A DNA stretch of 64,000 bases from Pyrococcus kukulkanii (GTDB lineage: Archaea; Methanobacteriota_B; Thermococci; Thermococcales; Thermococcaceae). A model generated the notes under the pieces. It ran no database searches and was not told the origin of the DNA. It saw only the letters and a list, made by a program, of their open reading frames with translations. Position 1 is the stretch's first letter, and the number at the start of each line of letters is the position of its first letter. This document shows positions 8,564 through 19,100 of the stretch, in pieces. Both the position numbers and the translations under genes were made by a program. The stretch is taken from NCBI RefSeq assembly GCF_041647995.1, contig NZ_JARRIB010000001.1, positions 600,300 through 664,299 on the forward strand, given 5' to 3'.

Positions 8564-9028
8564 ATGGAGACCGTAAAGTTTGTTATAGGAACTTATGTAA
8601 GGGATCTCTGTGAAGGTATAAGGATTGCAACCTTTAAAGGGGTAGCATACCTCATAGTTGGAGATAAGGAGTATCCCCTAATTGAGGGAATAATACCCCC
8701 AACGATTCAGGTCTTTCTCAGGGATGGGCATTTAACATTTTATGCCTTTTGGAGGGACAAAGGAGTTGAACACGAAGCCTTCGTCAGGACAGCATTAACT
8801 AAGGCACATATTATGAAGGATTCAATTTACATAGAACCACATGGAGCTCTTGAAAAGTTTGATGCTTCTGTTGTGTTAAAGCTGGAAGCACCCAAGGAAG
8901 TTATAAGGCTCCTTAAGAATATTATTGAAGAAGAAAAGCTTTGGACAATTGAAGAAGAGAGTGAGGTGGCATCAACTTATTTAGAGAAATATTTAAGGGA
9001 AGGAAAAAGGAAAAATAGGATAAGATGA
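8564..9028 (+). CDS. protein of unknown function (154 aa)
   Basis: METVKFVIGTYVRDLCEGIRIATFKGVAYLIVG and onward: a beta-rich first two thirds and a charged, helical C-terminus ending in KRKNRIR. No motif I can name. It diverges from the DUF4152 gene across 73 bases. Its TGA stop is embedded in the C box of a C/D sRNA, so the C-terminal basic tail and the RNA share DNA. Confidence 0.65.
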   Translation: METVKFVIGTYVRDLCEGIRIATFKGVAYLIVGDKEYPLIEGIIPPTIQVFLRDGHLTFYAFWRDKGVEHEAFVRTALTKAHIMKDSIYIEPHGALEKFDASVVLKLEAPKEVIRLLKNIIEEEKLWTIEEESEVASTYLEKYLREGKRKNRIR

Positions 9029-9079
9029 TGAACTTGGCCGCTACCCGAGCGGTGAGGGAGTAACTCCGGTGCTGATCAC
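9019..9079 (+). ncRNA. C/D box guide sRNA (candidate d)
   Basis: C box ATGATGA (9025-9031), guide ACTTGGCCGCTAC, D' CCGA (9045-9048), a weak C' GTGAGGG, guide AGTAACTCCGGTG, D CTGA (9072-9075). The C box contains the stop codon of the gene at 8564-9028. The base after D runs into the stop codon of the convergent glycogen synthase, so the RNA exactly fills the gap between two convergent genes. Confidence 0.72.
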
Positions 9080-10419
9080 AGGGCAAAGTCAAAAAATCTG
9101 TCTACGTCCCCTTTATACACCCTAATATATCTCTCTGCAGCTTTTTCCCAGGAAAAGCTTCTTGCTCTTCTCTTGCAGTTCTCCCTAAGCTCTCTAAGTA
9201 GACCTGGATTGTTCTTAGCTATATTAAACATCTTCACAATTGCATTGGCTAATGCCCAAGGATCGCCTGGTGGAACCAACAGGCCAGTGGCAGTGTGGGG
9301 TTCCTTGTCAAGGCTTATTATCGTGTCCCTTAATCCCCCAACAGAGGAGGCTATAGGAATAGCGCCGAGACACATTGCCTCTAACTGAACAAGACCAAAA
9401 GGCTCGAAATACGAAGGAATTACTACGAAATCAACGGAACCATAGAGCTCCCTCACGAATTCCCTTGAGAGCATTTGAGTTAGAACTCCTATGTTTCCAT
9501 GAGAATTGGCCAACTTTTTTGCCCAATCTTCAAGCTCAGGATCACCTTTTCCCACTATTATAAATCTCATATCTTTGAATTCCTCCCTTGAGGAAAGAAT
9601 TTCTATCGCCCTTAACAATACATCCACTCCCTTCTGTCCCCTATCGAACCTCCCTATAAACATGAACGTTATTCCATCCTCCATTCCAAATTTTGACAAT
9701 ATTCTCTTACGTCTTTCATCCCTTGACCCCTCTAGGAATTTCTCACTCCAAAAGCTACAATCTATTCCATTGAAAACATAAGTCACTTTGCCATCAAAAT
9801 TTCTGAAAAAACCCCATTCATCAAGGAGATATCCCCTACTGACGGTTGTTACCATATCTGCAATGTAGCCTCCAGTATGCTCAGGGTCTAAATCAGGATA
9901 GGGAGCTAATTCTGATAAGTTGGCCTCGTGGAAGTAATGAGCCGGTATCTTAGCTTTATTAAGCCTATGAATAGTGAAAATGGCCGGAATCTTGAAGTAT
10001 TTCTTTATCAAGGCTCCAGCAAAGACAGTATGCCAATCATGGAAGTGAACTACCTCGGGTAACCCTTCCTCTTTTAACAGCTCATTTAGCAAGAGAACAC
10101 TTGCCTTTCCAAAAAGCACGGACTTTCTAAGTAAGCCATCCCACCCTGGGCCATATACATCTGTTGAGTCAAGAAGCCCTCCACCGATTCTATAAATTCT
10201 GAGGTTCTCATTCTCCTCCAAGTGAGCCTTGATGTCAACTCTCTCTCCAAATGCCCTCACGCTCCCAATGATTTTCCCCTGAAACTTCCCGTGGGAAGGG
10301 GTAAAGACTATCACTTCATGCCCCAAGCTCGCAAGTGCCCTTGATATATAGGTTAGAGCCTCAGCAAGTCCACCAACCTTTATGGGGAGGTACTCAAAGC
10401 CTAGAAGTAACACCTTCAT
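9076..10419 (-). CDS. glgA: glycogen synthase, GT5 family
   Basis: From ATG 10419 the product has 447 residues, the compact size of archaeal GlgA. MKVLLLGFEYLPIKVGGLAEAL contains the KVGG nucleotide-sugar binding motif. Later come FIGRFDRGQKGVDVLL, IPSYFEPFGLVQLEAM (the E-X7-E motif) and GGLRDTI. The enzyme extends alpha-1,4-glucan from ADP- or UDP-glucose. The frame is open a further 58 codons to 10593, but the extra sequence runs antisense through the start of the divergent transporter and lacks family similarity, so I reject it. No other glycogen genes adjoin it. Confidence 0.92.
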   Translation of the reverse strand: MKVLLLGFEYLPIKVGGLAEALTYISRALASLGHEVIVFTPSHGKFQGKIIGSVRAFGERVDIKAHLEENENLRIYRIGGGLLDSTDVYGPGWDGLLRKSVLFGKASVLLLNELLKEEGLPEVVHFHDWHTVFAGALIKKYFKIPAIFTIHRLNKAKIPAHYFHEANLSELAPYPDLDPEHTGGYIADMVTTVSRGYLLDEWGFFRNFDGKVTYVFNGIDCSFWSEKFLEGSRDERRKRILSKFGMEDGITFMFIGRFDRGQKGVDVLLRAIEILSSREEFKDMRFIIVGKGDPELEDWAKKLANSHGNIGVLTQMLSREFVRELYGSVDFVVIPSYFEPFGLVQLEAMCLGAIPIASSVGGLRDTIISLDKEPHTATGLLVPPGDPWALANAIVKMFNIAKNNPGLLRELRENCKRRARSFSWEKAAERYIRVYKGDVDRFFDFAL

Positions 10420-10502
10420 GTTCGGCACCAATAAGGATATCCTCGGGCTCTTTAAAGGAGTTTCTCGCAAAGTTAATAAGGCCAAGGAAGAATGGCTGAG
10501 CG

Positions 10503-11351
10503 ATGAGAGGATATATCCTTGTTTTCCTTGCAGCCACAATGTGGGGAACTTTGGGAATATTCGCAAAGTTCCTATATGAGTACAACCTTTCAACGTACAC
10601 GATAGTGTTTTATAGAGTTCTATTCGCGGTGATATTCCTCTTCATCTATCTAAGGGCAAGAGGGATTAAGCCCCTAATCCCTAAGAGTAGGCTGAAATTT
10701 TATATCGCTTATGGGTTTTTCAGTATATTCTTGTTTTATGCCCTCTACTTTTACACGGTCAAAATATCCTCGGTTTCTTTTGCAGTCTTAATGCTATACA
10801 CGGCACCTGCATATTCCGTAATATTTGGGAAGTTAATATTCAACGAGGAAATTACGCCAACAAAGCTACTTGCAGTTGCCCTCGTAATAATTGGAGTACT
10901 CATGTTAAATTCAAGTTCAATGAAGTTTTCGACCCTTGCCATTGTAACGGGACTTGCAAGTGGGCTTACGTACTCTCTCTATGGGGTCTTCTCAAAGATT
11001 GCTGTAAGAGAAGAGCCACCTGAAAAAGTCCTATTTAATGTTCTCCTTATTGGAATGATATTCCTGCTTCCACTTACAGACTTTAGGGTTCCAATAAGGG
11101 CAATCCCATATTTAATCGCATTAGCATTCTTCCCAACATTCTTGGGATATATACTCTACAACACAGCCCTTAAAACGGTAGAAATAAGCAAGGCCTCCGT
11201 AATTGCAACGATAGAGCCTGTAGTTGCAATGATCTTGGCGTTTATAATATTTGGAGAGCGCCTCACAGCACTACAGATAATTGGAGCTGGATTAATAATC
11301 AGCGGAGCTATCCTGGTTCAAATTACTCCTTCTTACTCTCGCCAGTCATGA
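10503..11351 (+). CDS. EamA/DMT-family transporter
   Basis: A 282-residue membrane protein with ten predicted helices in two EamA repeats: [18 protein letters not shown] and then, after about 140 residues, [19 protein letters not shown]. The C-terminal [20 protein letters not shown] segment is typical. The family exports or imports small metabolites such as amino acids and nucleotide precursors; the substrate here cannot be told. It diverges from glgA and converges on the DUF99 gene with a 29-base overlap. Confidence 0.88.
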   Translation: MRGYILVFLAATMWGTLGIFAKFLYEYNLSTYTIVFYRVLFAVIFLFIYLRARGIKPLIPKSRLKFYIAYGFFSIFLFYALYFYTVKISSVSFAVLMLYTAPAYSVIFGKLIFNEEITPTKLLAVALVIIGVLMLNSSSMKFSTLAIVTGLASGLTYSLYGVFSKIAVREEPPEKVLFNVLLIGMIFLLPLTDFRVPIRAIPYLIALAFFPTFLGYILYNTALKTVEISKASVIATIEPVVAMILAFIIFGERLTALQIIGAGLIISGAILVQITPSYSRQS

Positions 11352-11904
11352 CGGCCGAAGCTATCATGTGGGCTATTCTCAAAGCCTCAGGAATCATGGA
11401 ATTCCTTCTCGTTACTGAAATTATTTCTCTAGCTGTCTCATCATTAAGTCCTATAGCCTGGTAATACAACTTTCCTGGGATTAACTCTCTTATCTGTCCT
11501 CCTTTCCTCAGTAGAGATAACCTAACCGGATAATCAGGGAAATGCTTTCTTAAAGCTTCTGCGATAGCCTTAAAGTCTGGTTTTTTCCTTATAATAATAA
11601 TTATGGGCAGTTCGGTAGCTTCAAATAACTTGGAAACATCAACAATGTTAAAACCGGCGTATGTGATTCCTTTAAGAAGTATAACCCTTAAGTCCTTAAA
11701 TCTTGAGGACAAGATTGCATCTATCATTGCATCGGTAACATCGAGTCCATCTACAGTTATCCACCTTGTAACAACTCCGAGGATATCAGAAGAACCCTTC
11801 ATGATTACGCCGACCAATATAACCTTCTCTCCCCTATCCTTAAATTTAAAAGTTCCATCGTCAAACCCAATGACCCTTATTTCCCTCTTGACTTTCCTTA
11901 TCAT
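11323..11904 (-). CDS. DUF99 family, endonuclease V-like protein
   Basis: Starting at ATG 11904 the product is 193 residues: [19 protein letters not shown], then [15 protein letters not shown] and [24 protein letters not shown]99 proteins are widespread in archaea and resemble endonuclease V in fold, suggesting an inosine- or repair-related nuclease; the activity is not established. The frame could extend 44 codons to 12036, but that part overlaps the divergent gene's coding DNA and is not like the family. The DUF99-like FDD motif near the start is intact. Confidence 0.78.
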   Translation of the reverse strand: MIRKVKREIRVIGFDDGTFKFKDRGEKVILVGVIMKGSSDILGVVTRWITVDGLDVTDAMIDAILSSRFKDLRVILLKGITYAGFNIVDVSKLFEATELPIIIIIRKKPDFKAIAEALRKHFPDYPVRLSLLRKGGQIRELIPGKLYYQAIGLNDETAREIISVTRRNSMIPEALRIAHMIASAVMTGESKKE

Positions 11905-11931
11905 CACTGTAAATTCAACGGAGGGATTAAA

Positions 11932-12519
11932 ATGCTTGGCGTGATATTTGCCGTCAAGTTGAGAAGGACTGACAATTATCTTATCCCAATAAATGACGAG
12001 CCTATGGTCAAGATGATAGAGAATAGGTTGAGGCAAGCAAAAAGAATAAAAGATGTAGTTACACTAGTCAAAAAAGGGCAAGAAAAGAAATACTCATTAC
12101 ACGTTAGTAACGTTAAGCCCGTGAAAGGGAAAAATATCATCGAGGCATTGCTTGAAGGTTTGCCACCTGGGGGAGATGTTTTCCTCATTAAAGGAAATAA
12201 ACCCCTAGTGATGCCGTTCCTAGTTAATTACATGACCTCAATATACTTGGATGAATTCCTTGATGCCCTAATACCAAGATGGAGAAATGGGAACCTAGAG
12301 ATATTCCACGCGGTTTATAATGTGAGGGCATTAAGAAATGCCCTGGAGGGCATGAAGGCTGAAGGCGAGAAAGACATAAGAAAGCTACCAGAATACATGG
12401 ATGCAGAATTCCTTGACATTGAGGGGCTTATAAGCAAAAATGAAAAGGTGTGGTGGAGCTTCTTCAGCGTTAAAACTTCAGAAGACCTAAGGAAAGTTCT
12501 GCTTAGTGGGCTTGTATAA
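11932..12519 (+). CDS. MobA-like nucleotidyltransferase-fold protein, degenerate
   Basis: A 195-residue protein whose layout recalls MobA/IspD-type transferases: [11 protein letters not shown] in place of the glycine-rich nucleotide loop, [44 protein letters not shown], and [24 protein letters not shown], which mirrors the PR.....PL.A.Y..... segment of MobA. The loop Gly residues (GGxSxRMG) are missing, so it may bind a different ligand or be inactive. It diverges from DUF99 across 27 bases. The assignment is an inference from motif order. Confidence 0.55.
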   Translation: MLGVIFAVKLRRTDNYLIPINDEPMVKMIENRLRQAKRIKDVVTLVKKGQEKKYSLHVSNVKPVKGKNIIEALLEGLPPGGDVFLIKGNKPLVMPFLVNYMTSIYLDEFLDALIPRWRNGNLEIFHAVYNVRALRNALEGMKAEGEKDIRKLPEYMDAEFLDIEGLISKNEKVWWSFFSVKTSEDLRKVLLSGLV

Positions 12520-12614
12520 TAGAAATAGAAAAGTAAAAATACCTGTTAGTCAATTATTACTTAGATAACCCACTTAGTTGTAATTAAGATTACACCGATA
12601 GTTAGGTGGCAACG

Positions 12615-13223
12615 ATGGCAAGATGGGAGAGGATCGTTGAGGGAGTTAAAAGTATAGCTTTAATAAAAAGTAGGATAATAGCTAGGGGGAAGAGGATAGC
12701 ACTTCTTGTTGATGGTCCGAATATCCTGAGGAAAGATCTTGGAATTCACCTTGAGGATATAGTTGAAGCCTTAAGCAAGCTTGGAAATATAAGAGTGGCC
12801 AAAGTGATACTAAACCAGTACGCACCTCAGAGTCTGATTGAGGCTATATCAAATCAGGGATTTGAGCCCGTAATAGTGGCTGGGGAAATAGGGGTAAAGC
12901 TGGCAGTGGAAGCTATGAGAGAGGTCTACAACCCAAACATAGACATGATAGCCCTAGCAACGAGGAATACCGAGTTCGTCCCAATAATCCTCAAGGCCAA
13001 GGAAAAAGGGAAAGAGACAGCAATTATAGGAGTTGAGCCCGGATTAAGCTCAGCACTAAAGCACGCGGCGGACTACGTAATAATCCTTACATCACGGGGT
13101 GAGGGAGTTGAGGAAGGTTATAGCGAAGATACTGAGGAGGGAAGAGGAGGAAGGGGAGAAGACAATAGGATTAATAATCGATGGGCCCAACATCCTAAGG
13201 AAGGAGTTTGGGATAAAGCTTGA
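12615..13223 (+). CDS. NYN-domain protein 1, active site degenerate
   Basis: Start ATG 12615 behind GGTGGC; 202 residues. Residues about 29-155 form a NYN/PIN-like ribonuclease fold with [14 protein letters not shown]. Compared with the downstream paralogue, two acidic sites are changed: VAGEIGV for VAGDTDV and ATRNTEF for ATRDADF. The last 42 codons (13098-13223) run out of frame through the beginning of the second NYN gene and have an unrelated acidic/glycine-rich composition, so the real functional C-terminus may be near residue 160. Such proteins are usually RNases; this one is probably a non-catalytic partner. Confidence 0.72.
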   Translation: MARWERIVEGVKSIALIKSRIIARGKRIALLVDGPNILRKDLGIHLEDIVEALSKLGNIRVAKVILNQYAPQSLIEAISNQGFEPVIVAGEIGVKLAVEAMREVYNPNIDMIALATRNTEFVPIILKAKEKGKETAIIGVEPGLSSALKHAADYVIILTSRGEGVEEGYSEDTEEGRGGRGEDNRINNRWAQHPKEGVWDKA

Positions 13224-13578
13224 AGATATAAAAATAGCATTAGAGAAGATAGGAAAAATAAGAGTGGCCAAAGTCGTTCTTAACCAGTACGCACCCCAGG
13301 GATTAATAGAAGCAATAGTTAATCAGGGATTCGAGCCCATAATAGTTGCAGGGGACACTGATGTTAGGGTAGCGATAGAGGCTATGGAACTAATATATAA
13401 TGCTGACATAGATGTGCTAGCTCTGGCAACTAGAGATGCAGACTTCCTCCCGCTCATAAGTGAGGCCAAGAGAAGAGGGAAAGAGACTGTCATAATTGGG
13501 ATTGAGCCCGGCTTTTCTGTGGCACTTCAAAATGCCGCCGATTATGTAATTAAGATGGAAAAGAAGGGTGAGGATTAG
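13099..13578 (+). CDS. NYN-domain ribonuclease 2
   Basis: A 159-residue paralogue of the preceding gene, starting at GTG 13099 inside it. It keeps the full acidic set: [28 protein letters not shown] and [14 protein letters not shown]. This matches the TIGR00288-type NYN proteins of archaea, presumed metal-dependent RNases of unknown target. The pair shares about half its residues (for example [13 protein letters not shown] in both), so it is a recent tandem duplication. Overlap with the first gene implies coupled translation and probably a heterodimer. Confidence 0.8.
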   Translation: MRELRKVIAKILRREEEEGEKTIGLIIDGPNILRKEFGIKLEDIKIALEKIGKIRVAKVVLNQYAPQGLIEAIVNQGFEPIIVAGDTDVRVAIEAMELIYNADIDVLALATRDADFLPLISEAKRRGKETVIIGIEPGFSVALQNAADYVIKMEKKGED

Positions 13579-14099
13579 TACTCGACACCTCTTCTAGCGA
13601 GAATTCCCTTTTGGTAAGGATGCTTTATCTCCCTCATCTCAGTAACGTAGTCAGCCGGCTCATATAGTTCCTCTGGACAGTACCTGCCCGTGAGAACAAG
13701 CTCAGTGTTTGGGGCCTTGCTCCTTATGAGCTCCTTAACCTCGTCAATGCTTATCATTCCAAAGCCAAGGGCAACGCATATCTCGTCCAAGATCACGAGA
13801 TCCCACTCCCCGCTCTTAACTACCTCTTTAGCCCTATCAAGGGCCCTCTTTGCGGCCTCTATATCATCCTGCTCGGGCTTTCCATGGACGAACTTTGGAA
13901 GGCCGTAAGACTCTATAACAAAGCCACATCTCTCGGCCATGTGATATTCCCCGTACACTTTGGGAGCCTTCATGAACTGTATCACAATTACCCTACCGCC
14001 GGAACCAAGCATTCTAACTGCTAGTCCTATAGCGGCAGTCGTCTTGCCCTTCCCATTTCCAGTGTATATGTGGACTAGACCAAGCTTTTCCCTCCACAT
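13575..14099 (-). CDS. cob(I)yrinic acid a,c-diamide adenosyltransferase (CobA/CobO type)
   Basis: A 174-residue enzyme with the P-loop [14 protein letters not shown] (residues 15-28), [24 protein letters not shown] (Walker B-like) and [20 protein letters not shown], all hallmark segments of the CobA/BtuR family. It transfers adenosyl from ATP to cobalt of corrinoids to make the adenosylcobalamin cofactor, probably for salvage. The Shine-Dalgarno GAGGTGG overlaps the end of a same-strand C/D sRNA in its leader. Convergent 4-base overlap with the NYN gene. Confidence 0.92.
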   Translation of the reverse strand: MWREKLGLVHIYTGNGKGKTTAAIGLAVRMLGSGGRVIVIQFMKAPKVYGEYHMAERCGFVIESYGLPKFVHGKPEQDDIEAAKRALDRAKEVVKSGEWDLVILDEICVALGFGMISIDEVKELIRSKAPNTELVLTGRYCPEELYEPADYVTEMREIKHPYQKGILARRGVEY

Positions 14100-14105
14100 A
14101 AGACC

Positions 14106-14160
14106 ACCTCAGCCAGTATGCCCTTCATCACCAATCAGCCGAGCGAGATTCGTCACGGGA
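14106..14160 (-). ncRNA. C/D box guide sRNA (candidate e) in the leader of the adenosyltransferase gene
   Basis: Minus strand: C box GTGACGA (14150-14156), guide ATCTCGCTCGG, D' CTGA (14135-14138), C' GTGATGA (14125-14131), guide AGGGCATACTGG, D CTGA (14109-14112). D is immediately followed by GGTGG, the ribosome-binding site of the downstream gene, so a mature sRNA end would remove that mRNA's leader. Confidence 0.75.
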
Positions 14161-14206
14161 CAAAGGATATAAAGTCTAAAACAAATTAAAATTTCTGGGT
14201 TACCCT

Positions 14207-15037
14207 ATGGAAATTGTTCACCTGGGCTATTTTGTTAGAGACCTACTAGTTATGGCAACAACTTTAACAGCGGCAGTAATAATCCTCATGCTGAGACGAA
14301 GGGCTAGGGCTACCCTCCGGTACAGGCCTTTTGCACTAGCATCCTTTTCAGGATTCATAAGCTTCCTCTTGATAACCATAGCTCAAATAATTGGAGCCTT
14401 GATAAACACCACAGTCTTGTATGCTGAGAAAGACTACTGGCAGGCCATAAGGTCAGTTATGCTAACAATAGCAGCGTTCCTCCTTCTTTTCTCAGTCATG
14501 ATGTTCTACCTTCCCTTTGGAAGTGGAAGGTATATGGTTCTCAAGGTGGTTACAGAGCCAACGATAGAGGCATGGGGAGGCTACTGGTGCAGGAAGGAGG
14601 AATGTTATGCAGCATTTAAGAAGCTCTTAGAAATGAGACTCCCAGGGATAGCAATAACCCGAGATCCCCCAAATATATTCAGGGAAAAACTTGGACTAAA
14701 GCTAACCCCAGTTATCTGGATATCGAAGGTACAGCATGAAGATGCAGTAAGCCCCACAAGGTTAGAGTACCTAACTCAGAGATTGGCGGACTTTTTGAAG
14801 AGCGTTGATGTGGATAAGGTTATTTTAATAGATTGTGTGGACTACTTAGTCTTAGAAAACGGAGAAGATGCCGTGTTTAAGTTCGTAACTACATTAAAGG
14901 ACTTCGCAACCCTTAACAGGGGGATATTGATAGTGAGCATTGAAAAGGAGGCTCTATCAGAGAAAGCTTACAACTTCCTAACATCCGAGCTCGAACCCCT
15001 AGAGAAGCTAAGGATGAAGGCTAGGGAAGAAAGCTAA
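14207..15037 (+). CDS. membrane-anchored DUF835 protein
   Basis: 276 residues. Three predicted membrane helices in the first 105 residues (about 10-28, 43-67, 84-103) are followed by a cytoplasmic domain with LPGIAITRDPPNIFREKLGL, TPVIWISKV and VILIDCVDYLVLENG, the pattern of DUF835, a RecA-like but P-loop-less domain common in Thermococcales proteins of unknown role. Signalling is a reasonable guess for such membrane forms, by analogy with sensor proteins that carry DUF835. The next gene starts 25 bases later on the same strand. Confidence 0.72.
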   Translation: MEIVHLGYFVRDLLVMATTLTAAVIILMLRRRARATLRYRPFALASFSGFISFLLITIAQIIGALINTTVLYAEKDYWQAIRSVMLTIAAFLLLFSVMMFYLPFGSGRYMVLKVVTEPTIEAWGGYWCRKEECYAAFKKLLEMRLPGIAITRDPPNIFREKLGLKLTPVIWISKVQHEDAVSPTRLEYLTQRLADFLKSVDVDKVILIDCVDYLVLENGEDAVFKFVTTLKDFATLNRGILIVSIEKEALSEKAYNFLTSELEPLEKLRMKAREES

Positions 15038-15062
15038 AAGGTCTAGGTAGCTAGGATGAAAC

Positions 15063-16142
15063 ATGAAAGCCCATGAGTTAGGAATCGAGATAGGTGTCTT
15101 CAAGAAGGGCAAGAGGGACTCAATAGCGGACGTAAAAGGAGTCAAAGTAGGCCATGTGACCTTGATAGAGGGAAAAGGAAAGCTAATTCCTGGGAAAGGG
15201 CCAGTAAGAACTGGAGTCACGGCAATACTTCCCCATGAAGGAAATATATACAAGGAAAAAGTTTTAGCTGGAGCCTTCGTAATGAACGGCTACTCCAAGC
15301 CAGTAGGATTAATACAGCTCTGGGAGCTTGGTGTCATAGAAACCCCGATAATATTAACGAACACCCTCAGCATAGGAACGGCCATTGATGGCTTGCTTGA
15401 CTACGTTTTGAGGGAGAACGATGACATCGGCGTAAAAACTGGATCCGTGAATCCCCTCGTTCTGGAGTGTAACGATTCTTACCTTAACGACATACGTGGA
15501 AGGCACGTGAAGAGGGAGCACGTTGTCGAGGCGATTGAGAACGCCAGCGAGGAGTTTGAAGAAGGGGCAGTAGGGGCTGGGACAGGGATGAGCGCCTTCG
15601 AGTTTAAGGGTGGGATAGGTTCGGCATCAAGGGTGGTGGAGATAGAGGGCAAGAAGTACACGGTTGGAGCACTGGTTTTAAGCAACTTTGGAAAGAGGGA
15701 AGACCTGACTATAGCTGGAGTGCCTGTCGGTATTGAGCTGAAAGACTGGCCCGGCAGAGGAGGAGAAGGAAAGGGAAGTATAATAATGGTCGTTGCCACC
15801 GATGCGCCTTTAACCTCAAGACAACTGAACAGACTGGCCAAGAGGGCAACAGTAGGATTGGCGAGAACTGGAGGTTATGCGTACAACGGGAGTGGAGACA
15901 TAGCTGTTGCTTTCTCGACTGCAAACAAGATTAAGCACTACGGAAAGGAGACCCTAGAGGTTAAAGCGCTACCTGATTCAGTTCTCTCGCCCCTGTTTAA
16001 GGCAACGGCAGAAGCCGTAGAGGAGGCCATAGTCAATTCCTTGCTGAACGCGAGGACGATGGATGGGAGGGACAACCACGTGAGGTATGAACTCCCAAAG
16101 GACAAGCTTATAGAGATAATGAGGAAGTATGGTAGGATTTAA
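15063..16142 (+). CDS. DmpA/P1-family aminopeptidase (self-processing)
   Basis: 359 residues, matching the DmpA family of N-terminal nucleophile-like aminopeptidases. IADVKGVKVGHVTL, TAIDGLLDYVL, GAVGAGTGMSAFEFKGGIG and the segment GKGSIIMVVATDAPL are diagnostic. By comparison with DmpA, self-cleavage is expected between G238 and S239, freeing the Ser as nucleophile. These enzymes remove N-terminal D- or L-amino acids or beta-peptides. It is cytoplasmic, with no signal peptide. The first (terminal) repeat of CRISPR array 1 begins 7 bases after the stop, so there is almost no terminator space. Confidence 0.9.
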   Translation: MKAHELGIEIGVFKKGKRDSIADVKGVKVGHVTLIEGKGKLIPGKGPVRTGVTAILPHEGNIYKEKVLAGAFVMNGYSKPVGLIQLWELGVIETPIILTNTLSIGTAIDGLLDYVLRENDDIGVKTGSVNPLVLECNDSYLNDIRGRHVKREHVVEAIENASEEFEEGAVGAGTGMSAFEFKGGIGSASRVVEIEGKKYTVGALVLSNFGKREDLTIAGVPVGIELKDWPGRGGEGKGSIIMVVATDAPLTSRQLNRLAKRATVGLARTGGYAYNGSGDIAVAFSTANKIKHYGKETLEVKALPDSVLSPLFKATAEAVEEAIVNSLLNARTMDGRDNHVRYELPKDKLIEIMRKYGRI

Positions 16143-16149
16143 TCCCCAC

Positions 16150-19100
16150 CTTTCAATTCTCTTTTAATCTTATTGGAACAGGGTTGTATGCGTTTAAGTT
16201 GGCTGTAATAACTCCTCTTTCAATTCTCTTTTAGTCTTATTGGAACCTTTTAGTTTCTTTGCAATGTGGAGCATTTTTTCCAAGCTTTCAATTCTCTTTT
16301 AGTCTTATTGGAACCTGGGTTGCTTCCTATCACGGAGGCCGGAACATAAGGCTTTGTCACTTTCAATTCTCTTTTAGTCTTATTGGAACTCCAAAATCGG
16401 TTTGATTGTTCATAAGTTGAAAATAAGCTTTCAATTCTCTTTTAGTCTTATTGGAACAAGCTAGTGAGAGAGTTCAAAGACGGGTGCCACATACTTTCAA
16501 TTCTCTTTTAGTCTTATTGGAACTGGGGGAATAACCCTAACCCCACACCCTATGAACCGCCTTTCAATTCTCTTTTAGTCTTATTGGAACACGGGATGAG
16601 GAGAAATTTCGCTCATCAGGAATAACTGCTTTCAATTCTCTTTTAGTCTTATTGGAACTCGAAGTACACCGATTGATCTTCGAACACGTAGAACTCTTTC
16701 AATTCTCTTTTAGTCTTATTGGAACGTTAAGTTAGTTGCAGAAGAGCTGGCTAATGAGTACTTTCAATTCTCTTTTAGTCTTATTGGAACTCAAATAGTC
16801 CAATATAGTCGCCCTTAGCCTACCAAGCTTTCAATTCTCTTTTAGTCTTATTGGAACCCTGCCACCTGTCCTCCAGTTCCTTCAACTTCTCCCCTTTCAA
16901 TTCTCTTTTAGTCTTATTGGAACCTGTAATACTCCCAGGAAACGCAACTGCACCACTTCCTTTCAATTCTCTTTTAGTCTTATTGGAACATGACCCGTGG
17001 ATCGAGATAAGGCTCCTTGCGGGGGAGGGGGCCAAGAAGTCGCTTTCAATTCTCTTTTAGTCTTATTGGAACCCGCCTACGCCGATGGGCTTAGGCTCCT
17101 CGCCAAGCTCTTTCAATTCTCTTTTAGTCTTATTGGAACATGAGTTAATGACAATATGCTAATGAGGTGGGCAACACTTTCAATTCTCTTTTAGTCTTAT
17201 TGGAACAAGTATTGGATTTGTTAAGGAAAATTAAAAAGTATGCTTTCAATTCTCTTTTAGTCTTATTGGAACCCTGAACAACACCTTTCACCTTTTTACT
17301 ATTTCCCACCTTTCAATTCTCTTTTAGTCTTATTGGAACGTGCTCTACGGAAGTTCGACTGGGGCCACACCTCTATACTTTCAATTCTCTTTTAGTCTTA
17401 TTGGAACCGATCTCTCTCTTGGTTAGCTCAACACTGTATCTTACTTTCAATTCTCTTTTAGTCTTATTGGAACCCTCGAAGCCGTCCATCATTATGTCGT
17501 TCTTTATCCTCTTTCAATTCTCTTTTAGTCTTATTGGAACGGAAGGACATCTTCGACGAGAGCTTTTAGCATACACACTTTCAATTCTCTTTTAGTCTTA
17601 TTGGAACTTAAATGAATCTGTTAAGAAATTGGAAGAAACTGTTCAGCTTTCAATTCTCTTTTAGTCTTATTGGAACCCCTGCACCTTCACTTAACACTAC
17701 TGCCCACTTTAACTTTCAATTCTCTTTTAGTCTTATTGGAACGGAATGAGAGGGCACCAGCTTATTCATGCGATAGTAACTTTCAATTCTCTTTTAGTCT
17801 TATTGGAACTTAGAATTTTAGACAGATTTCTCGAGGCATACTATGCTTTCAATTCTCTTTTAGTCTTATTGGAACATGCAGAGCAAGTACAGTTCAAGCG
17901 AGTCCCTAGAAACTTTCAATTCTCTTTTAGTCTTATTGGAACCTGGCAAGTTTGGTTATACTCCCCAGCACCTGTATACTTTCAATTCTCTTTTAGTCTT
18001 ATTGGAACACAAACAGTAAAACCACCACACCCTTCTCCCTCACCGCTTTCAATTCTCTTTTAGTCTTATTGGAACTTCAATGTTTCTCGCTGATGGAGTA
18101 CTGTACAAGTTTCTTTCAATTCTCTTTTAGTCTTATTGGAACCCGCCAGAGGTCGAGCTCGGCATGGCCTACCCGCCACCTTTCAATTCTCTTTTAGTCT
18201 TATTGGAACTTCGAGCAAGGTAAAGATGCCTTGTATATAATTATAGCTTTCAATTCTCTTTTAGTCTTATTGGAACCATAAAGAGAGTTTTCAAAGGCTA
18301 CGAGATAAACTACTTTCAATTCTCTTTTAGTCTTATTGGAACAGGTTCGTCCTCAGCAAGCACGAGGACATCTTCCACGCTTTCAATTCTCTTTTAGTCT
18401 TATTGGAACGAGCCTGCAGGGGGAGCTTGAAGTCAAGAGGGCCTTCTTTCAATTCTCTTTTAGTCTTATTGGAACTCAGGCTAGTGCTAACCTTACCGAT
18501 GTTGCTCTTGAGCTTTCAATTCTCTTTTAGTCTTATTGGAACAAAACTCAGCCTCACTCATAGTGCTCCCTCCCTCATGCTTTCAATTCTCTTTTAGTCT
18601 TATTGGAACTGTCGCCCTTTGTGATTTCTTGTGAGCCGGTTATCTGCTTTCAATTCTCTTTTAGTCTTATTGGAACTCAGAGGCCAAAAGCTCGAATTCA
18701 TTATGTTATTTATTGCTTTCAATTCTCTTTTAGTCTTATTGGAACAAGAACCCTCCTCTAAGCGTTCCTTCGTCAAATTCTGTTCTTTCAATTCTCTTTT
18801 AGTCTTATTGGAACTCGATCTCCTCCAATCTTCTCCTTTTCTCGTTCCCCCTTTCAATTCTCTTTTAGTCTTATTGGAACAGGCAGTGGCTTACAGAGCA
18901 GGGCTACAGTGAGCACACTTTCAATTCTCTTTTAGTCTTATTGGAACCGACTAGGTGCCCCATCTCATGCCATAGTGTCGCTTCACTTTCAATTCTCTTT
19001 TAGTCTTATTGGAACCCAGAACCTGCCTATTGTCTCTAGAACTTCTCCAAAGCTTTCAATTCTCTTTTAGTCTTATTGGAACCTGATGCACGCACTAACA

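Noticed and set aside
10480..10515. CTGA and GATGA motifs before the EamA gene as a C/D sRNA
   Set aside because: No C box upstream of the CTGA at guide distance.
10420..10593. 58-codon N-terminal extension of glycogen synthase
   Set aside because: Antisense to the transporter gene, lacks a start signal, and GlgA proteins begin at the MKVLLLGFE start (10419).
12520..12605. Gap before the NYN genes as a possible RNA gene
   Set aside because: A/T-rich with no paired segments or C/D boxes; looks like a plain promoter region.
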